DNA of 63,872 bases from Chloroflexota bacterium. Lineage in GTDB: Bacteria > Chloroflexota > Anaerolineae > B4-G1 > SLSP01. The stretch's first letter is position 1. Every line of letters begins with the position of its first letter. The position numbers and the translations under genes are program-made. Below, one piece after another: positions 48,393 to 58,141 of this stretch. The stretch covers positions 1-63,872 of the forward strand of contig JAIOAX010000030.1 of NCBI GenBank assembly GCA_019873645.1. The letters are read 5' to 3'. The notes under the pieces were generated by a model. It was not told the DNA's origin and did no database searches. It saw only the letters and a list, made by a program, of their open reading frames with translations.

Positions 48393-50741
48393 ATGACCAT
48401 GGCAGCAATAAGCGAAACCACCCTCGAAGCCCGTTACCAGGCCGTGGCGGACGATTTTCCGTACTGGGAGAAAACCAAAGACCTGATCGACCAGCTCATC
48501 GACATCACGCTGAACTACCGGCAGAGCGGGCATCCGGGCGGGTCGCGCTCGAAGGTGCACGCGCTGCTCGCCACGCTGCTCGGCGGCGTGATGCGCTGGG
48601 ACATCCGCCACCCAGAGAAGCGCTTCGGCGACCGGTTCGTCCTGGGGGCGGGACACACCGCGCCGCTGATCTACTGCACGCTCGCCGTGCTCGACGAGGC
48701 GCTGCGCATCAAGTTCACGCAAACGGGCGACCCACGCTATGCGCTGCGACCGGAACACACGGTGTTTTGGGAAGACCTGCTCAACTTCCGGCGGCGCGGC
48801 GGGCTTTCGGGCCACGCGGAGATGGAGGGCAAGACCCTGTTCCTCAAGTTCAACACGGGGCCTTCGGGGCACGGCAGCCCGGCGGCGGCGGGACTGGCGC
48901 TCGCGCTCAAGCGGGCGGGGGCAGAGGGCGTCAAGGTCTTCATCTTCGAGGGTGAGGGCGGGCTGACGCCCGGTGCGACCCACGAGACGCTGAACTCCGC
49001 ATGGGGGCTGGCGCTCGACAACCTCTACTACGTCGTGGATTGGAACGACTTCGGCATTGACGATCACGCCGTCAGCCGTGTGGTCTACGGGACGCCTGCC
49101 GATTGGTTCGGCGCGCACGGCTGGCGCGTTTTCGGGACGGAGTCCGGCAGCGAGTGGGGGCCGGTGACGCGGACGCTACTGGAAATGGTGACAACGGCAA
49201 ACCCGAACCGCGTGCCAAGCATCGCCTGGATGAAGACCCGCAAGGGGCGCGGCTATCTTAAGTACGACAACAAATCCCACGGCGTCCCCCACCCTCTCAA
49301 CAGCGAACTGTTCTGGGAGACCAAGCGTCCCTTCGCCGAAAAATACGGCGTCACGTTCGCCAACTTCGGCGGCGCTGCGCCCAAAGACCCGGAGGCGTTG
49401 CGCGCGGAATTCGCGGCGAATCTCGAAGCGGTGATTGACGTATTACGCCACGATCAGGCGCTCGTGGACTATCTGGCAGACCGGCTCGTCGCACTCGGCG
49501 AGAGCGTGCCGGAACACATCCCGGCGTTCCGGCTGGGCAAAGGCGTTCCTTTTGCGGATGAGCGGCTCTACGATTACCAGCACTATCCCGCCGACCTGTA
49601 CGTGCAACCGGGCACAGTCACGGCGAACCGCGTCGCGTTGGACAAGTGGGGCGCGTGGGTCAACGCTTTCGGCGCGCGGGAGTATGGGCGACCGTTGTTC
49701 ATCGCGGCGTCGGCGGATCTGGCGGATTCGACGATGATCAGCGGCTTCGCCAAGCAGTACGGCGACTTCGCGGGCTACGGCTGGTACGAGCGCGCCGGAT
49801 CGCCGGAAGGCGTGTTGCTGCCGCAGGAGATCACCGAATTCGCCAACGCGGGCATTTTGGCGGGACTGGCGACGGTGAACTTCGCCGACGATCCGGAGGC
49901 GGCGTTCGACGGCTTCTGGGGCGCGTGTTCGACCTACGGCTCGTTCTCCTACCTCAAGTACGGGCCGTTCCGTCTCTTCAGCCAGCTCGCACAGGATTGC
50001 CAGCTCAAGGTGGGCAAGGTGCTGTGGATCGCGGGACACTCCGGGCCGGAGACCGCCGACGACAGCCGCACGCACTTCGGCATCTTCGCGCCGGGCGTGA
50101 CGCAACTGTTCCCGCAGGGCGCGGTGATCAACCTGCACCCGTGGGAGCACAACGAGGTCCCCGTACTGCTCGGCGCGGCGCTGCGCCAGGCCGCGCCGAT
50201 TGTGGCGCTGCACCTTACCCGCCCGCCAATCACGATCCCCGACCGCGCCGCTCTGGGGATGCCGTCGCACTTTGCGGCGGCGCGCGGCGCTTACGTCGTC
50301 CGCGATTACGCGCCCGATCAACCGCGCGGCGGGACGATCATCGTTCAGGGGACGAGCGCGATGGTAAGCGTCGTCAAGGTGTTGCCGGAATTGGGCGAGC
50401 GCGGGTTGAACGTCAAGATCGTCTGCGCGACCAGCCCGCAGTTGTTCGCGCTGCAACCGGAGAGCTACCGGCAGGCTGTGCTTTCGCAGGCGGATTGGGC
50501 CGATTCGACCGTCATCACCACGCAGGCGCGCTGGTTGATGCACGACTGGCTGTTCAGCAAGGTGGCGGAGGCCTACGCGCTTTCAGCGGATTGGGACGAC
50601 CGCTGGCGCACGGGCGGGACGCTGGACGAGGTCATCGAGGAGGCGCATCTTTCGCCGGAGTGGGTGCTGGCGGGGATCGAGCGGTTTGTCCGCGATAGGG
50701 AGAGCCGGCTGCGAAGCTACTTCACCGGCACCCAGCCCTGA
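48393..50741 (+). CDS. Transketolase-like thiamine diphosphate enzyme, atypical
   Basis: A 782-residue protein with the transketolase layout: N-terminal ThDP domain (GHPGGSRSK about residue 47; GHTAPLIYC about residue 86), then a C-terminal pyrimidine/transketolase-C half with EITEFANAGI and FGIFAPGVTQLFPQG. It differs from ordinary transketolase: the ThDP motif reads GEGGLTPGATHE rather than GDG, and the usual NxID segment is WNDFGIDD. It is 100-120 residues longer than typical transketolase. It may belong to a distinct transketolase or phosphoketolase-like group. ATG 48393 lies 4 bases after GGGAGA. The last 25 bases overlap the convergent PstS-like gene. Confidence 0.82.
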   Translation: MTMAAISETTLEARYQAVADDFPYWEKTKDLIDQLIDITLNYRQSGHPGGSRSKVHALLATLLGGVMRWDIRHPEKRFGDRFVLGAGHTAPLIYCTLAVLDEALRIKFTQTGDPRYALRPEHTVFWEDLLNFRRRGGLSGHAEMEGKTLFLKFNTGPSGHGSPAAAGLALALKRAGAEGVKVFIFEGEGGLTPGATHETLNSAWGLALDNLYYVVDWNDFGIDDHAVSRVVYGTPADWFGAHGWRVFGTESGSEWGPVTRTLLEMVTTANPNRVPSIAWMKTRKGRGYLKYDNKSHGVPHPLNSELFWETKRPFAEKYGVTFANFGGAAPKDPEALRAEFAANLEAVIDVLRHDQALVDYLADRLVALGESVPEHIPAFRLGKGVPFADERLYDYQHYPADLYVQPGTVTANRVALDKWGAWVNAFGAREYGRPLFIAASADLADSTMISGFAKQYGDFAGYGWYERAGSPEGVLLPQEITEFANAGILAGLATVNFADDPEAAFDGFWGACSTYGSFSYLKYGPFRLFSQLAQDCQLKVGKVLWIAGHSGPETADDSRTHFGIFAPGVTQLFPQGAVINLHPWEHNEVPVLLGAALRQAAPIVALHLTRPPITIPDRAALGMPSHFAAARGAYVVRDYAPDQPRGGTIIVQGTSAMVSVVKVLPELGERGLNVKIVCATSPQLFALQPESYRQAVLSQADWADSTVITTQARWLMHDWLFSKVAEAYALSADWDDRWRTGGTLDEVIEEAHLSPEWVLAGIERFVRDRESRLRSYFTGTQP

Positions 50742-51541
50742 GTCGCCACCACCTGTTGCCCCTCGGCGCTCAAGGCAAAATCAACGTACGTCTGGGACAA
50801 AGGATGGCTCAAAGGGCCGGTCAACAACAAAAGCGGTCGGGTAAGACGATATGTACCGTTACGCGCGTTCTCTTCGGTGGGCATGTTCCCATCAATTGCC
50901 AACACTTTTAAGTCGGCATCCAGATTGCCAAACCCGACATAGCCGATAGCTCGCGGTTCTTGCGCGACTATGGCGGCCATATCGCCGGCGGTGATAGCGA
51001 CTTGCAGGTTGGGCGCCGCCGGTTCGGCCTTGTCCAGCACAATTTCGTCAAATGCGCCGCGCGTACCAGAGGTCTTCTCACGGATAGCCACCACAATCGG
51101 CGCGGCGTTCCCTCCAACGGCCTGCCAGTTAGTAATCTTCCCTAAGTAAATGTCCCGCAGTTGGGCAGAGGTCAAACTTTCCACCGGATTATCGGGATGC
51201 ACGACGACGGCTAACACGTCCACAGCAATCTGATGGACGGTAATGCCGGCAGCCTCTTCATCCTTAAGCTTACGCGAGGCCATACCGATATCCACCGTCC
51301 CTTCATGAATCGCGTTGATCCCCACCGTACTGCCGCCGGCGGCAATGTCCAGGGTGATCTCCGGGTAATGGACATTAAACGCACGTCCGATTTCGGCGGC
51401 CAGAGGCTGAACAGTCGTGCTGCCGGCAAAGGTGATCCGCCCCACAAGCGGTGTAGCGGTAGGCGCAGGCGCAGATAGGTTCCGGCATCCCCCCAGAACG
51501 ATTAATAGAGCTAATACGCCCCACACCGATTTCTTGTTCAT
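50717..51541 (-). CDS. pstS: PstS-like phosphate-binding lipoprotein
   Basis: A 274-residue substrate-binding protein. The lipobox is VLGGC (Cys19). The mature part has AGSTTVQPLAAEIGRAF and GGSTVGINAIHEGTVDIGMASR, the phosphate-loop region, then REKTSGTRGAFDEIVL and AIGYVGFGNLD, all typical of PstS phosphate-binding proteins. No pstC/pstA/pstB genes follow. Instead it lies 12 bases downstream of a GAF/HAMP sensor gene on the same strand and is probably co-transcribed. It may serve sensing rather than transport. GGAGGGAC precedes the ATG. Confidence 0.88.
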   Translation of the reverse strand: MNKKSVWGVLALLIVLGGCRNLSAPAPTATPLVGRITFAGSTTVQPLAAEIGRAFNVHYPEITLDIAAGGSTVGINAIHEGTVDIGMASRKLKDEEAAGITVHQIAVDVLAVVVHPDNPVESLTSAQLRDIYLGKITNWQAVGGNAAPIVVAIREKTSGTRGAFDEIVLDKAEPAAPNLQVAITAGDMAAIVAQEPRAIGYVGFGNLDADLKVLAIDGNMPTEENARNGTYRLTRPLLLLTGPLSHPLSQTYVDFALSAEGQQVVATQGWVPVK

Positions 51542-51553
51542 AAGTGTCCCTCC

Positions 51554-53698
51554 CTATACAACGGCCTGAGAAGCCGCACAGTGCAGTAAATGATCGCTGC
51601 CGGAGAGAGGATGTTGCTGCGCGCGGAGCAATTCTTCATTCATGCGCAAGAGTTGCGCATAGAGATTGGCATTTTCCAACGCCACACCCAATTGATTGGC
51701 AAACGCCTGCACCCACTCCGCATCCTCAGCCGTGAATCCACCGGCAGTACGATTGCTCAAGCACAACATGCCGATCACCTCTCCGCGTGCAATAACCGGC
51801 GTCCCCATCCAACCGCGCTCTCCCGGCAACCAAGGACGTTGTTGCCACTGCGATTCGGCAGAGACGTCGGCCATAATTAACGGCTGTTGAGTGGTTTTAA
51901 GTCGTTGATAGACATCACCATCTACGGTCAGGTTCTTGTTCCGAAACGGATTATCGTAGGTGTTGTAGCCGTAGTAAGCCAACGGCTTGAGCCGCTCACC
52001 TTCCTGCATCCACAATGAACTACGTTCAAATTTGACCAAAGCCGTGAGTGCAGCAAGCGCGCGTCCCGGCAACTCCTCGATATTCAGATTGCCCGCCAAA
52101 ACCCGCCCGGTCAGTTCAAGTACTTCGGCAATGCGCCGCCGTTTCTGCTCATCGGCATAACGCTGCGCATTATGCAACCCCAGGGCAATCTGATCGGCCA
52201 GGGTATTCAATAAGCGGATCATCTCCGGCGGAAAAGCCTCGGTGGACAATTGCTGGATTTCTAACACGCCCAGGACATCCTGTCCAAAGAGCACAGGCAC
52301 TGCTAACGCCGACTGTGCTCCGGCAACCCAAATATGGGTCAGGCGGGTTTCCCGCGCCGCATCTGGAATCACACAGACCGTATGGATGGCCGCGGCCGCC
52401 CCCACAAGCGTATCCAGGCACAACGGAATAACATGTCCCTTGTCATATTCGCCGATTTCGCCGCTGACCTCACGCAATATAGCTTTCTGGCCCGCTTCAT
52501 TGATCATAAACAGGCCAACGCGGTAAAACCCCAGGCGGCGGCGCAAGAGTTGCACCGCGATTTGCATAATCAAGGCAACATCCGAGCTGGATGAAACACT
52601 CCGCGCCAATTCGGCCGCCACCGACAGTTCATGGGTACGGGCGGTCACACGCGCTTCCAGATGCATATACAAGTCCTGCAAATCGCTGACCATGCCGTTG
52701 AAGGAATCCACCAGGGCCACAATCTCGTCAGCCCGCCCAATATCCAACCACAGCGCGCGTTGCGACAACACAATCCGTTGGTTAAGGTCACCTTTAGCTA
52801 CGGCCATAGCGGTCTTGGAGATCTGTTGAATCGGCTGAACCAGTGTCCGCATCAACGCCGTGCTCAAAACAATTAACAGCGCGGTCGTAACGGCTGTGCT
52901 GACCAACATCACCCATATTCCGGTCATCGTGACCGCTTGCAAGTCAGCTGTTGAGTGAATCAAAAATAGATCTGCCGGAGTTTCGCCTAATTTTAACCGT
53001 ATCCTGTGTTTGTAAATGCCCGGACTTCGTCCATCGGGGGCCTCGAAAGGAAATCTTTCGGAAGTCGCAATTTGCATAAGCACAGCCGGGTTGCTGGGGA
53101 CGCTTGGCGTAAACTGTAATCCCATCTCGGCCGAGAGGCGGTAACGTGCCAGCAAACGTTTAATCTCATTTTCCAGATCCAGACCCACCACAATCGTCCC
53201 TTGATTATTCAGCACGTCGGCACGGCTAAGCAGCAGAGCCTGCTCGTGAACGACACGCGCGGCCGTAACCCCCGGCTCGACATATTTAAGCAAAAAAGTT
53301 TCACGGTACAGGCTGGCTATAAGTAAATTGGTGCGTGGCAGGTTGTGGACATCGTAAATCTGTACTAAGTCCAGCTCAAAGCGATCACGCACAACCACCG
53401 CACGGCGATTAAGGGTTATCAGGGAAATCTCGGTGTTTTCTTCCAAGGCGCGCAGCACTTCCGGGTCACTCGCCAAAAGCTGCGCTGCGGTAGTCAGGTC
53501 GCGTACGCGCGCCTGCAATGCCTGGCCGATTTTCTGCGCGCTGACTTCGGCCTGCCGACGCAAAAGCTGGTTCTGGGTCCACACAGTACTGATGACGAAT
53601 GCCAGCAGGCTACCCAGTAGCGAAAGGAGCATCAAGCTGATGATGAGGATACGTAATTTATCGCGGAGCGTTCTTGGATACAAAAACCTGTTACTCAA
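51554..53698 (-). CDS. HAMP/GAF membrane sensor without catalytic domain
   Basis: A 714-residue sensor. First membrane helix about residues 17-40, extracytoplasmic region about 45-255, second helix about 258-280, then HAMP (about 280-350), and two GAF domains (about 375-520 and 545-690). No HisKA, HATPase, cyclase or receiver follows the second GAF, so it has no visible output. Its 3' end lies 12 bases before the PstS-like lipoprotein gene. The start codon is TTG 53698 with no strong ribosome site, so the N-terminus is somewhat uncertain. It could signal through a separate partner or be a truncated kinase. Confidence 0.8.
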   Translation of the reverse strand: MSNRFLYPRTLRDKLRILIISLMLLSLLGSLLAFVISTVWTQNQLLRRQAEVSAQKIGQALQARVRDLTTAAQLLASDPEVLRALEENTEISLITLNRRAVVVRDRFELDLVQIYDVHNLPRTNLLIASLYRETFLLKYVEPGVTAARVVHEQALLLSRADVLNNQGTIVVGLDLENEIKRLLARYRLSAEMGLQFTPSVPSNPAVLMQIATSERFPFEAPDGRSPGIYKHRIRLKLGETPADLFLIHSTADLQAVTMTGIWVMLVSTAVTTALLIVLSTALMRTLVQPIQQISKTAMAVAKGDLNQRIVLSQRALWLDIGRADEIVALVDSFNGMVSDLQDLYMHLEARVTARTHELSVAAELARSVSSSSDVALIMQIAVQLLRRRLGFYRVGLFMINEAGQKAILREVSGEIGEYDKGHVIPLCLDTLVGAAAAIHTVCVIPDAARETRLTHIWVAGAQSALAVPVLFGQDVLGVLEIQQLSTEAFPPEMIRLLNTLADQIALGLHNAQRYADEQKRRRIAEVLELTGRVLAGNLNIEELPGRALAALTALVKFERSSLWMQEGERLKPLAYYGYNTYDNPFRNKNLTVDGDVYQRLKTTQQPLIMADVSAESQWQQRPWLPGERGWMGTPVIARGEVIGMLCLSNRTAGGFTAEDAEWVQAFANQLGVALENANLYAQLLRMNEELLRAQQHPLSGSDHLLHCAASQAVV

Positions 53699-54130
53699 GT
53701 GTTGACGCCGTCCCTTCGGTCAGATATTGATTATCACTCGTCAGTATGCCACATATCGGTTAAAGGCTTTTTAAGGACGTGTTAAAATGGCGTTAAATCT
53801 GCTGCAAATGATCCTCGATGAAGCCCCTTTGGAACCCCCAATGAAGCTGAGGGCTAACGTTGCACTTTTGCGCCCCCCATCCCCGCCCCCTTTTGGAGGA
53901 GGAGACAAATAGAGGGGGATTCTGGGCGGCTTCGCCGCTCAGCTCAAAATCCCCCTTTGAGAAATCCCCCGCTCTCCCCGTATGCGGGGCAAGCGGGGGC
54001 AGAGGGTGAAAGGGGAAAACTCAAAAAGGACCTGCCCCCGTCCTGAAATGTACCCCCGTCGGCCGGCCGGTTGCCTCACATCGTTTTTGCAGTATAACAG
54101 TAGCCATCTGGTCAACCTGGAGAGCATACC
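53699..54130. other. Intergenic region with MITE-like copy
   Basis: Divergent region between the sensor gene (minus) and the cyclase gene (plus). 53895-54043 is the homologue of the element at 3955-4090. I see no gene. TTGACGCCG and TATTGATTATCACT around 53702-53740 could be a promoter for the minus-strand gene, but this is weak. Confidence 0.6.
53895..54043 (+). repeat. MITE-like dispersed element, copy B
   Basis: It contains GACAAATAGAGGGGGATT, a hairpin around GGGCGGCTTCGCCGCTC, AAAATCCCCCTTTGAGAAAT, a second hairpin CTCTCCCCG...GCGGGGC and AGAGGGTGAAAGGGGAAAAC. It aligns with the minus strand of 3955-4090. Confidence 0.75.
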
Positions 54131-56521
54131 ATGTATAACCTGATCCCGCATTTTATCCATGAACGTTTCAGCCGTGGCGAACGCTCAGGAGAATTATCTG
54201 CGGCAACGCTCTTCATTGACGTCACCGGCTTCACGCGGCTGACCGAGACGCTGATGCAACACGGCCGCGAGGGCGCGGAAGTCCTCACGGATGCCCTCAA
54301 CTGCATCTTCAATCCCCTGGTCCGCGCCGTCTACACCAATGGCGGCTGGGTCGCCACTTTTGCCGGCGATGCCTTCCTGGCAATCTTTCCCCATCTGAAC
54401 AATCCGCAACAGGCCCGCCATGCCGCGCTGCAAACGGCCACCCAACACCTGGCTTTTTTGCAACAACAGGGTGTTATCACCACGCGCTATGGTGATTTCA
54501 CTTTCAATGCACGGCTTGGACTCTCCGATGGGATCGTGCGCTGGAGTATTCTGGGCGTCGAAACGCCCGCCGTAGACAGCGGAACCGGCCATACCTATTG
54601 TTTCAGCGGCCCGGCCGTGCTGGGATGCAGCACGGCCGAGAGTTGCGCCCAAGCCGGAGAAATAGTCGCCGATCAATTGATCTGGCCGACGTTGACCGGG
54701 ATAGCCACAGGGCGTCCACACAGCGACAAAACCGTTGTCACCGAATGGGTGCTCCCGTCTGCTGTGTCAGCCCACAGCATACCGGCGGCTTTGCCGCGCG
54801 AGGCCGCACAACCGTTCGTACTTGACGCTGCGATCCACCTCATGACTACGGGCGCCCAGGCTGAATTCCGCCAGGTGGTCAGTATCTTCGTTTCCTTTGA
54901 CTGGGCCCCGGAAATCGAGACGTTGTTGAATCCTTTTGTCACCCTGGTGCTCAACACGGCCGCCGAACACGGAGGATACTTTAATAAATTCGATTTTAGC
55001 GACAAAGGTCCGATGATGCTCGTCCTTTTCGGCGCGCCGATTGCCCACGAAAACGATCTGGAACGCGCGGCCGATTTCCTCACCGTCCTGCGTGAGCGGA
55101 CCGCCGCCACGCCATTATCGGCCATCCGCTGGCGCGCCGGCGTCACCTACGGCATCGTTTATGCCGGGATCATCGGCAGTGCCGAACGCTGCGAATACAC
55201 CGCTATCGGCAATGTGGTCAACCTGGCATCACGGCTCACGACAGCGGCCCCCTGGGGCGAGATTTACCTTTCTGCACCGGCTGCCGCGTGTAAAACGCTC
55301 AAAACCGCCTATCTGGGTGTGCATGCCTACAAAGGTTTCACCCAGTTACAACCCACCTACCGATATACAGGGCGGGGAAACCGTGAGCCGATGTTTTTTG
55401 AGCAACCACTAATCGGGCGACAAGCGGAGCTGGCGCAACTGTTCGCAGCGACACAGCCCTTGTTCGAGGGCCGATTTGGCGGCGTGGTCTATATCACCGG
55501 CGAGGCCGGCATCGGCAAATCACACCTGGCCCATGAGTTAGAACAACACCTCAAACGCCGCCATGAGGTGACATGGTTTACCGCTCAAACGGACCAGATT
55601 CTCCGGCAGACTTTTAACCCGTTCACCTACTTTCTCAAACGCTACTTCAACCAGGCGCCGGAAGCTCCTGGCAGCCAGAACAAACAACGTTTTGAAGTCC
55701 GGTACCAAACCTTACTTGCCAACCTGGAAGCGCTACGGGCTACAACCTTGTCCGCCTCCAAGGCGGAGGCGCTCGAGGTACAAATTGCGGAACTGCACCG
55801 CGTGCAATCGGTACTCGGCGCGCTTGTAGGCTTACACTGGCCTGACTCACTTTATGAATCACTGGAAGGGGGGCTACGCTATCAAAACAGCCTCCTGGCA
55901 ATCAAGGCGCTCTTACTGGCCGAAGCGCTTCTTAAACCCGTGGTGTTGCTTCTGGAAGACCTGCAATGGCTCGATTCCGCCTCTTATGACGTGTTGACGA
56001 CGCTCTGCCGCAACGTCAGTGCTTATCCCTTCCTGATCTTGATCACTGCGCGCTACCTGGACGATGGCAGTCCGCCGGCTTTGCCACTGCCCGCCGATAC
56101 GCCCCTGCTGCGGATGGATCTGAAAGCCTTATCTGTAGCAGAACTGCGTCAGTTGACCGAGATGACCCTCGGCGGTGCAACCGATGAAGCCTTGCTGACC
56201 TTGCTACAGGAACGCACACAATCCAACCCCTTTTTTGTCCAGCAGTTCCTGTACTACTTTAGAGAAAACAACTTGCTCGAACGCGCGCCGCATGGCGTCT
56301 GGCAACTCAAAGGTGGGGTACCGGCAGAAGTCCCTACCACCATCAATGCCCTGCTCATCGCGCGCGTGGACCGGCTGGCGCACAATGTTAAAGAAGTTGT
56401 CAAGGCCGCGGCCGTCCTGGGGCGTGAATTCGATGATCGGGTCCTGGCCCGTATGCTGGCCGCCGACATCAGCGCCGAAGTGCGCGCAGCCGAACAAGCC
56501 CAAATCTGGTCACCGGTGTAA
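54131..56521 (+). CDS. Tandem adenylyl cyclase-ATPase protein (5' part of split gene)
   Basis: A 796-residue protein with the layout of soluble adenylyl cyclases. The first cyclase domain (about 25-150) has the metal Asp30 (FIDVTGF) and Asp80 (FAGDAFLAIFP). The second (about 250-400) has FNKFDFSDKG (Lys/Asp) and GNVVNLASRL (Asn and Arg), which complement the first domain as in ADCY10. A STAND/AAA ATPase follows, with Walker A GEAGIGKS (about 455) and Walker B VLLLEDLQWLD (about 603). The TPR part is in the next open frame: the two are in the same frame, separated by one TAA (56519-56521). GGAGAGC lies 7 bases before ATG 54131. The product would be cAMP or cGMP if active. Confidence 0.85.
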   Translation: MYNLIPHFIHERFSRGERSGELSAATLFIDVTGFTRLTETLMQHGREGAEVLTDALNCIFNPLVRAVYTNGGWVATFAGDAFLAIFPHLNNPQQARHAALQTATQHLAFLQQQGVITTRYGDFTFNARLGLSDGIVRWSILGVETPAVDSGTGHTYCFSGPAVLGCSTAESCAQAGEIVADQLIWPTLTGIATGRPHSDKTVVTEWVLPSAVSAHSIPAALPREAAQPFVLDAAIHLMTTGAQAEFRQVVSIFVSFDWAPEIETLLNPFVTLVLNTAAEHGGYFNKFDFSDKGPMMLVLFGAPIAHENDLERAADFLTVLRERTAATPLSAIRWRAGVTYGIVYAGIIGSAERCEYTAIGNVVNLASRLTTAAPWGEIYLSAPAAACKTLKTAYLGVHAYKGFTQLQPTYRYTGRGNREPMFFEQPLIGRQAELAQLFAATQPLFEGRFGGVVYITGEAGIGKSHLAHELEQHLKRRHEVTWFTAQTDQILRQTFNPFTYFLKRYFNQAPEAPGSQNKQRFEVRYQTLLANLEALRATTLSASKAEALEVQIAELHRVQSVLGALVGLHWPDSLYESLEGGLRYQNSLLAIKALLLAEALLKPVVLLLEDLQWLDSASYDVLTTLCRNVSAYPFLILITARYLDDGSPPALPLPADTPLLRMDLKALSVAELRQLTEMTLGGATDEALLTLLQERTQSNPFFVQQFLYYFRENNLLERAPHGVWQLKGGVPAEVPTTINALLIARVDRLAHNVKEVVKAAAVLGREFDDRVLARMLAADISAEVRAAEQAQIWSPV

Positions 56522-56527
56522 GGGACT

Positions 56528-58141
56528 ATGACAACCTACCTGTTCAAGCACGTCTTACTACGCGATACCGTCTACTCCATGCAGTTGTCCACGCGGCTGC
56601 GGGAACTGCACACACGGGCCGCCGAAGCTATCGAAACTTTGTACGCCGATAACCTGGCACCTTTCTATGCTGACCTGGCCTACCACTATGGCCAGGCAGA
56701 AAATCCCGACAAAGAACGCCAGTATGCCTTGTTGGCGGGTCAGCGTGCAGCAGAAGAATACGCCAATGAAGAAGCGTTGCGCTTTTTGACGCGGGCGCTG
56801 GAGCTGACCCCCATGCACGACAAAGCCATGCAATACGCCATCCTCAGCGTCCGCGAACGGGTCTACGATTTGCAGGGAGACCGCGAAGCCCAGCGGCACG
56901 ACCTGCAACTGCTCTTTTTTATGGCACAGGGCGAACAGAAAGTGGATGTCATCTTGCGTCAGGCGATTTACGCGGAACAGGTTGGCAATTACACCGGCAC
57001 CGTGGAAACCGTGCAACGTTGCGTGGAACTGGCCCAACTCTACCAGCGGCCCGCCGCAGAAGCGCGCGCCTACCTGTATTGGGCGCGCGCCGAATGGCGT
57101 CAGGGCCATTATCAGGAAGCCATGCCATTGTTTGAAAAAGCGCTCGCCCTGGCGCGGGAACACAATCTGCGAGACACCGAGGCCGATTGCCTGCGCAATT
57201 TGGGGAATGTGCACTGGTCGCTGGGCCGCTATCCTGAAGCCATGCGCTACTATGAAGAAGCCTTGCCGCAATACCGCGCCCTCAATTACAAACGTGGCGA
57301 GAGTGCTACCCTGAACAACATCAGTATCGTGCTGGTAGACCAGGGGGACTATGTGCAGGCACGCACCTATAGCGAAGCGGCACTGCAACTGAAGACAATG
57401 ATCGGCGACCGCATCGGTGCCCGTATCGCCTATAGCACGCTGGGCGATATTGCCTGGCACTTTGGACAGCTGGCAGAAGCGCGCCAATACTATCAAGCCG
57501 CCCAACGTCTCAGTGAAGAGGCCGACGATCCGCCGGGGCGTTGTGAGGATCAGGTCAATCTGGCGCGCCTGGCCTACCGCGAAGGTAACTATACGGCCGC
57601 CCGCGAACACAGCCAACAGGCGCTCACCCTGGCACAAGGCCTGGATGATGCCAATATCCAAGCACATGCCTGGCTCTGGCTGGGTCATGCAGCGCTGGGA
57701 ATGGGCGACTACGTCGAGGCTGCCGCTGCCTACACCCGCTCTATTGAGCTACGGCGTGCGCTCCACCAGGAACATCTGATCGCTGAACCGCTGGCGGGGC
57801 TGGCGCAGGCTTGCCTCGGTCAGCACAACCTGGAACAGGCCCGTGCATATATCGAGGCATTGTGGTCACACCTCGCCTGTAATACCGCCTCAGCAGCCCA
57901 GCATACCCTGCAAGGCACACGCGATCCCACACAAATTTATCTGACCGCCTATCGCGTGTTGCAAGCCTTAGCCGACCCTCGCGCGGACGAGCTGCTCAAA
58001 CAAGGCTATGCCCACTTGCAGACATGCGCTGCACGCATCGGCGACCCCGCGTTGCGCCGTCAGTTTCTGGAAAACGTCGCGCCGCATCGCGTCCTCGTGG
58101 AAGAAATGCAGCAGTTGCGGTTAAAACTCAATACAGGTTGA
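56528..58141 (+). CDS. TPR-repeat protein (3' part of split cyclase gene)
   Basis: A 537-residue protein in the same frame as the preceding cyclase/ATPase gene, beginning only two codons (GGG ACT) after its TAA. The first residues (YLFKHVLLRDTVYSMQL) match the region that joins ATPase and TPRs in intact cyclase/ATPase/TPR proteins, so the ancestor was one gene of about 1336 codons. It holds roughly ten tetratricopeptide repeats (for example LRNLGNVHWSLGRYPEAMRY, LNNISIVLVDQGDYVQAR). No ribosome site precedes ATG 56528, so separate translation is doubtful and readthrough or reinitiation would be needed. Its 3' end overlaps the convergent regulator gene by 14 bp. Confidence 0.8.
   Translation: MTTYLFKHVLLRDTVYSMQLSTRLRELHTRAAEAIETLYADNLAPFYADLAYHYGQAENPDKERQYALLAGQRAAEEYANEEALRFLTRALELTPMHDKAMQYAILSVRERVYDLQGDREAQRHDLQLLFFMAQGEQKVDVILRQAIYAEQVGNYTGTVETVQRCVELAQLYQRPAAEARAYLYWARAEWRQGHYQEAMPLFEKALALAREHNLRDTEADCLRNLGNVHWSLGRYPEAMRYYEEALPQYRALNYKRGESATLNNISIVLVDQGDYVQARTYSEAALQLKTMIGDRIGARIAYSTLGDIAWHFGQLAEARQYYQAAQRLSEEADDPPGRCEDQVNLARLAYREGNYTAAREHSQQALTLAQGLDDANIQAHAWLWLGHAALGMGDYVEAAAAYTRSIELRRALHQEHLIAEPLAGLAQACLGQHNLEQARAYIEALWSHLACNTASAAQHTLQGTRDPTQIYLTAYRVLQALADPRADELLKQGYAHLQTCAARIGDPALRRQFLENVAPHRVLVEEMQQLRLKLNTG

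Noticed and set aside
49443..50543. Long minus-strand frame of 366 codons
   Set aside because: It lies wholly opposite the transketolase coding sequence in GC-rich DNA and shows no protein-family features (Arg/Ala-rich).
49646..50698. 350-codon plus-strand frame inside the transketolase gene
   Set aside because: Alternate-frame shadow with Arg/Gly-rich composition and no family resemblance.
56558..57688. 376-codon minus-strand frame
   Set aside because: Antisense shadow of the TPR gene, with no family match and no ribosome site.
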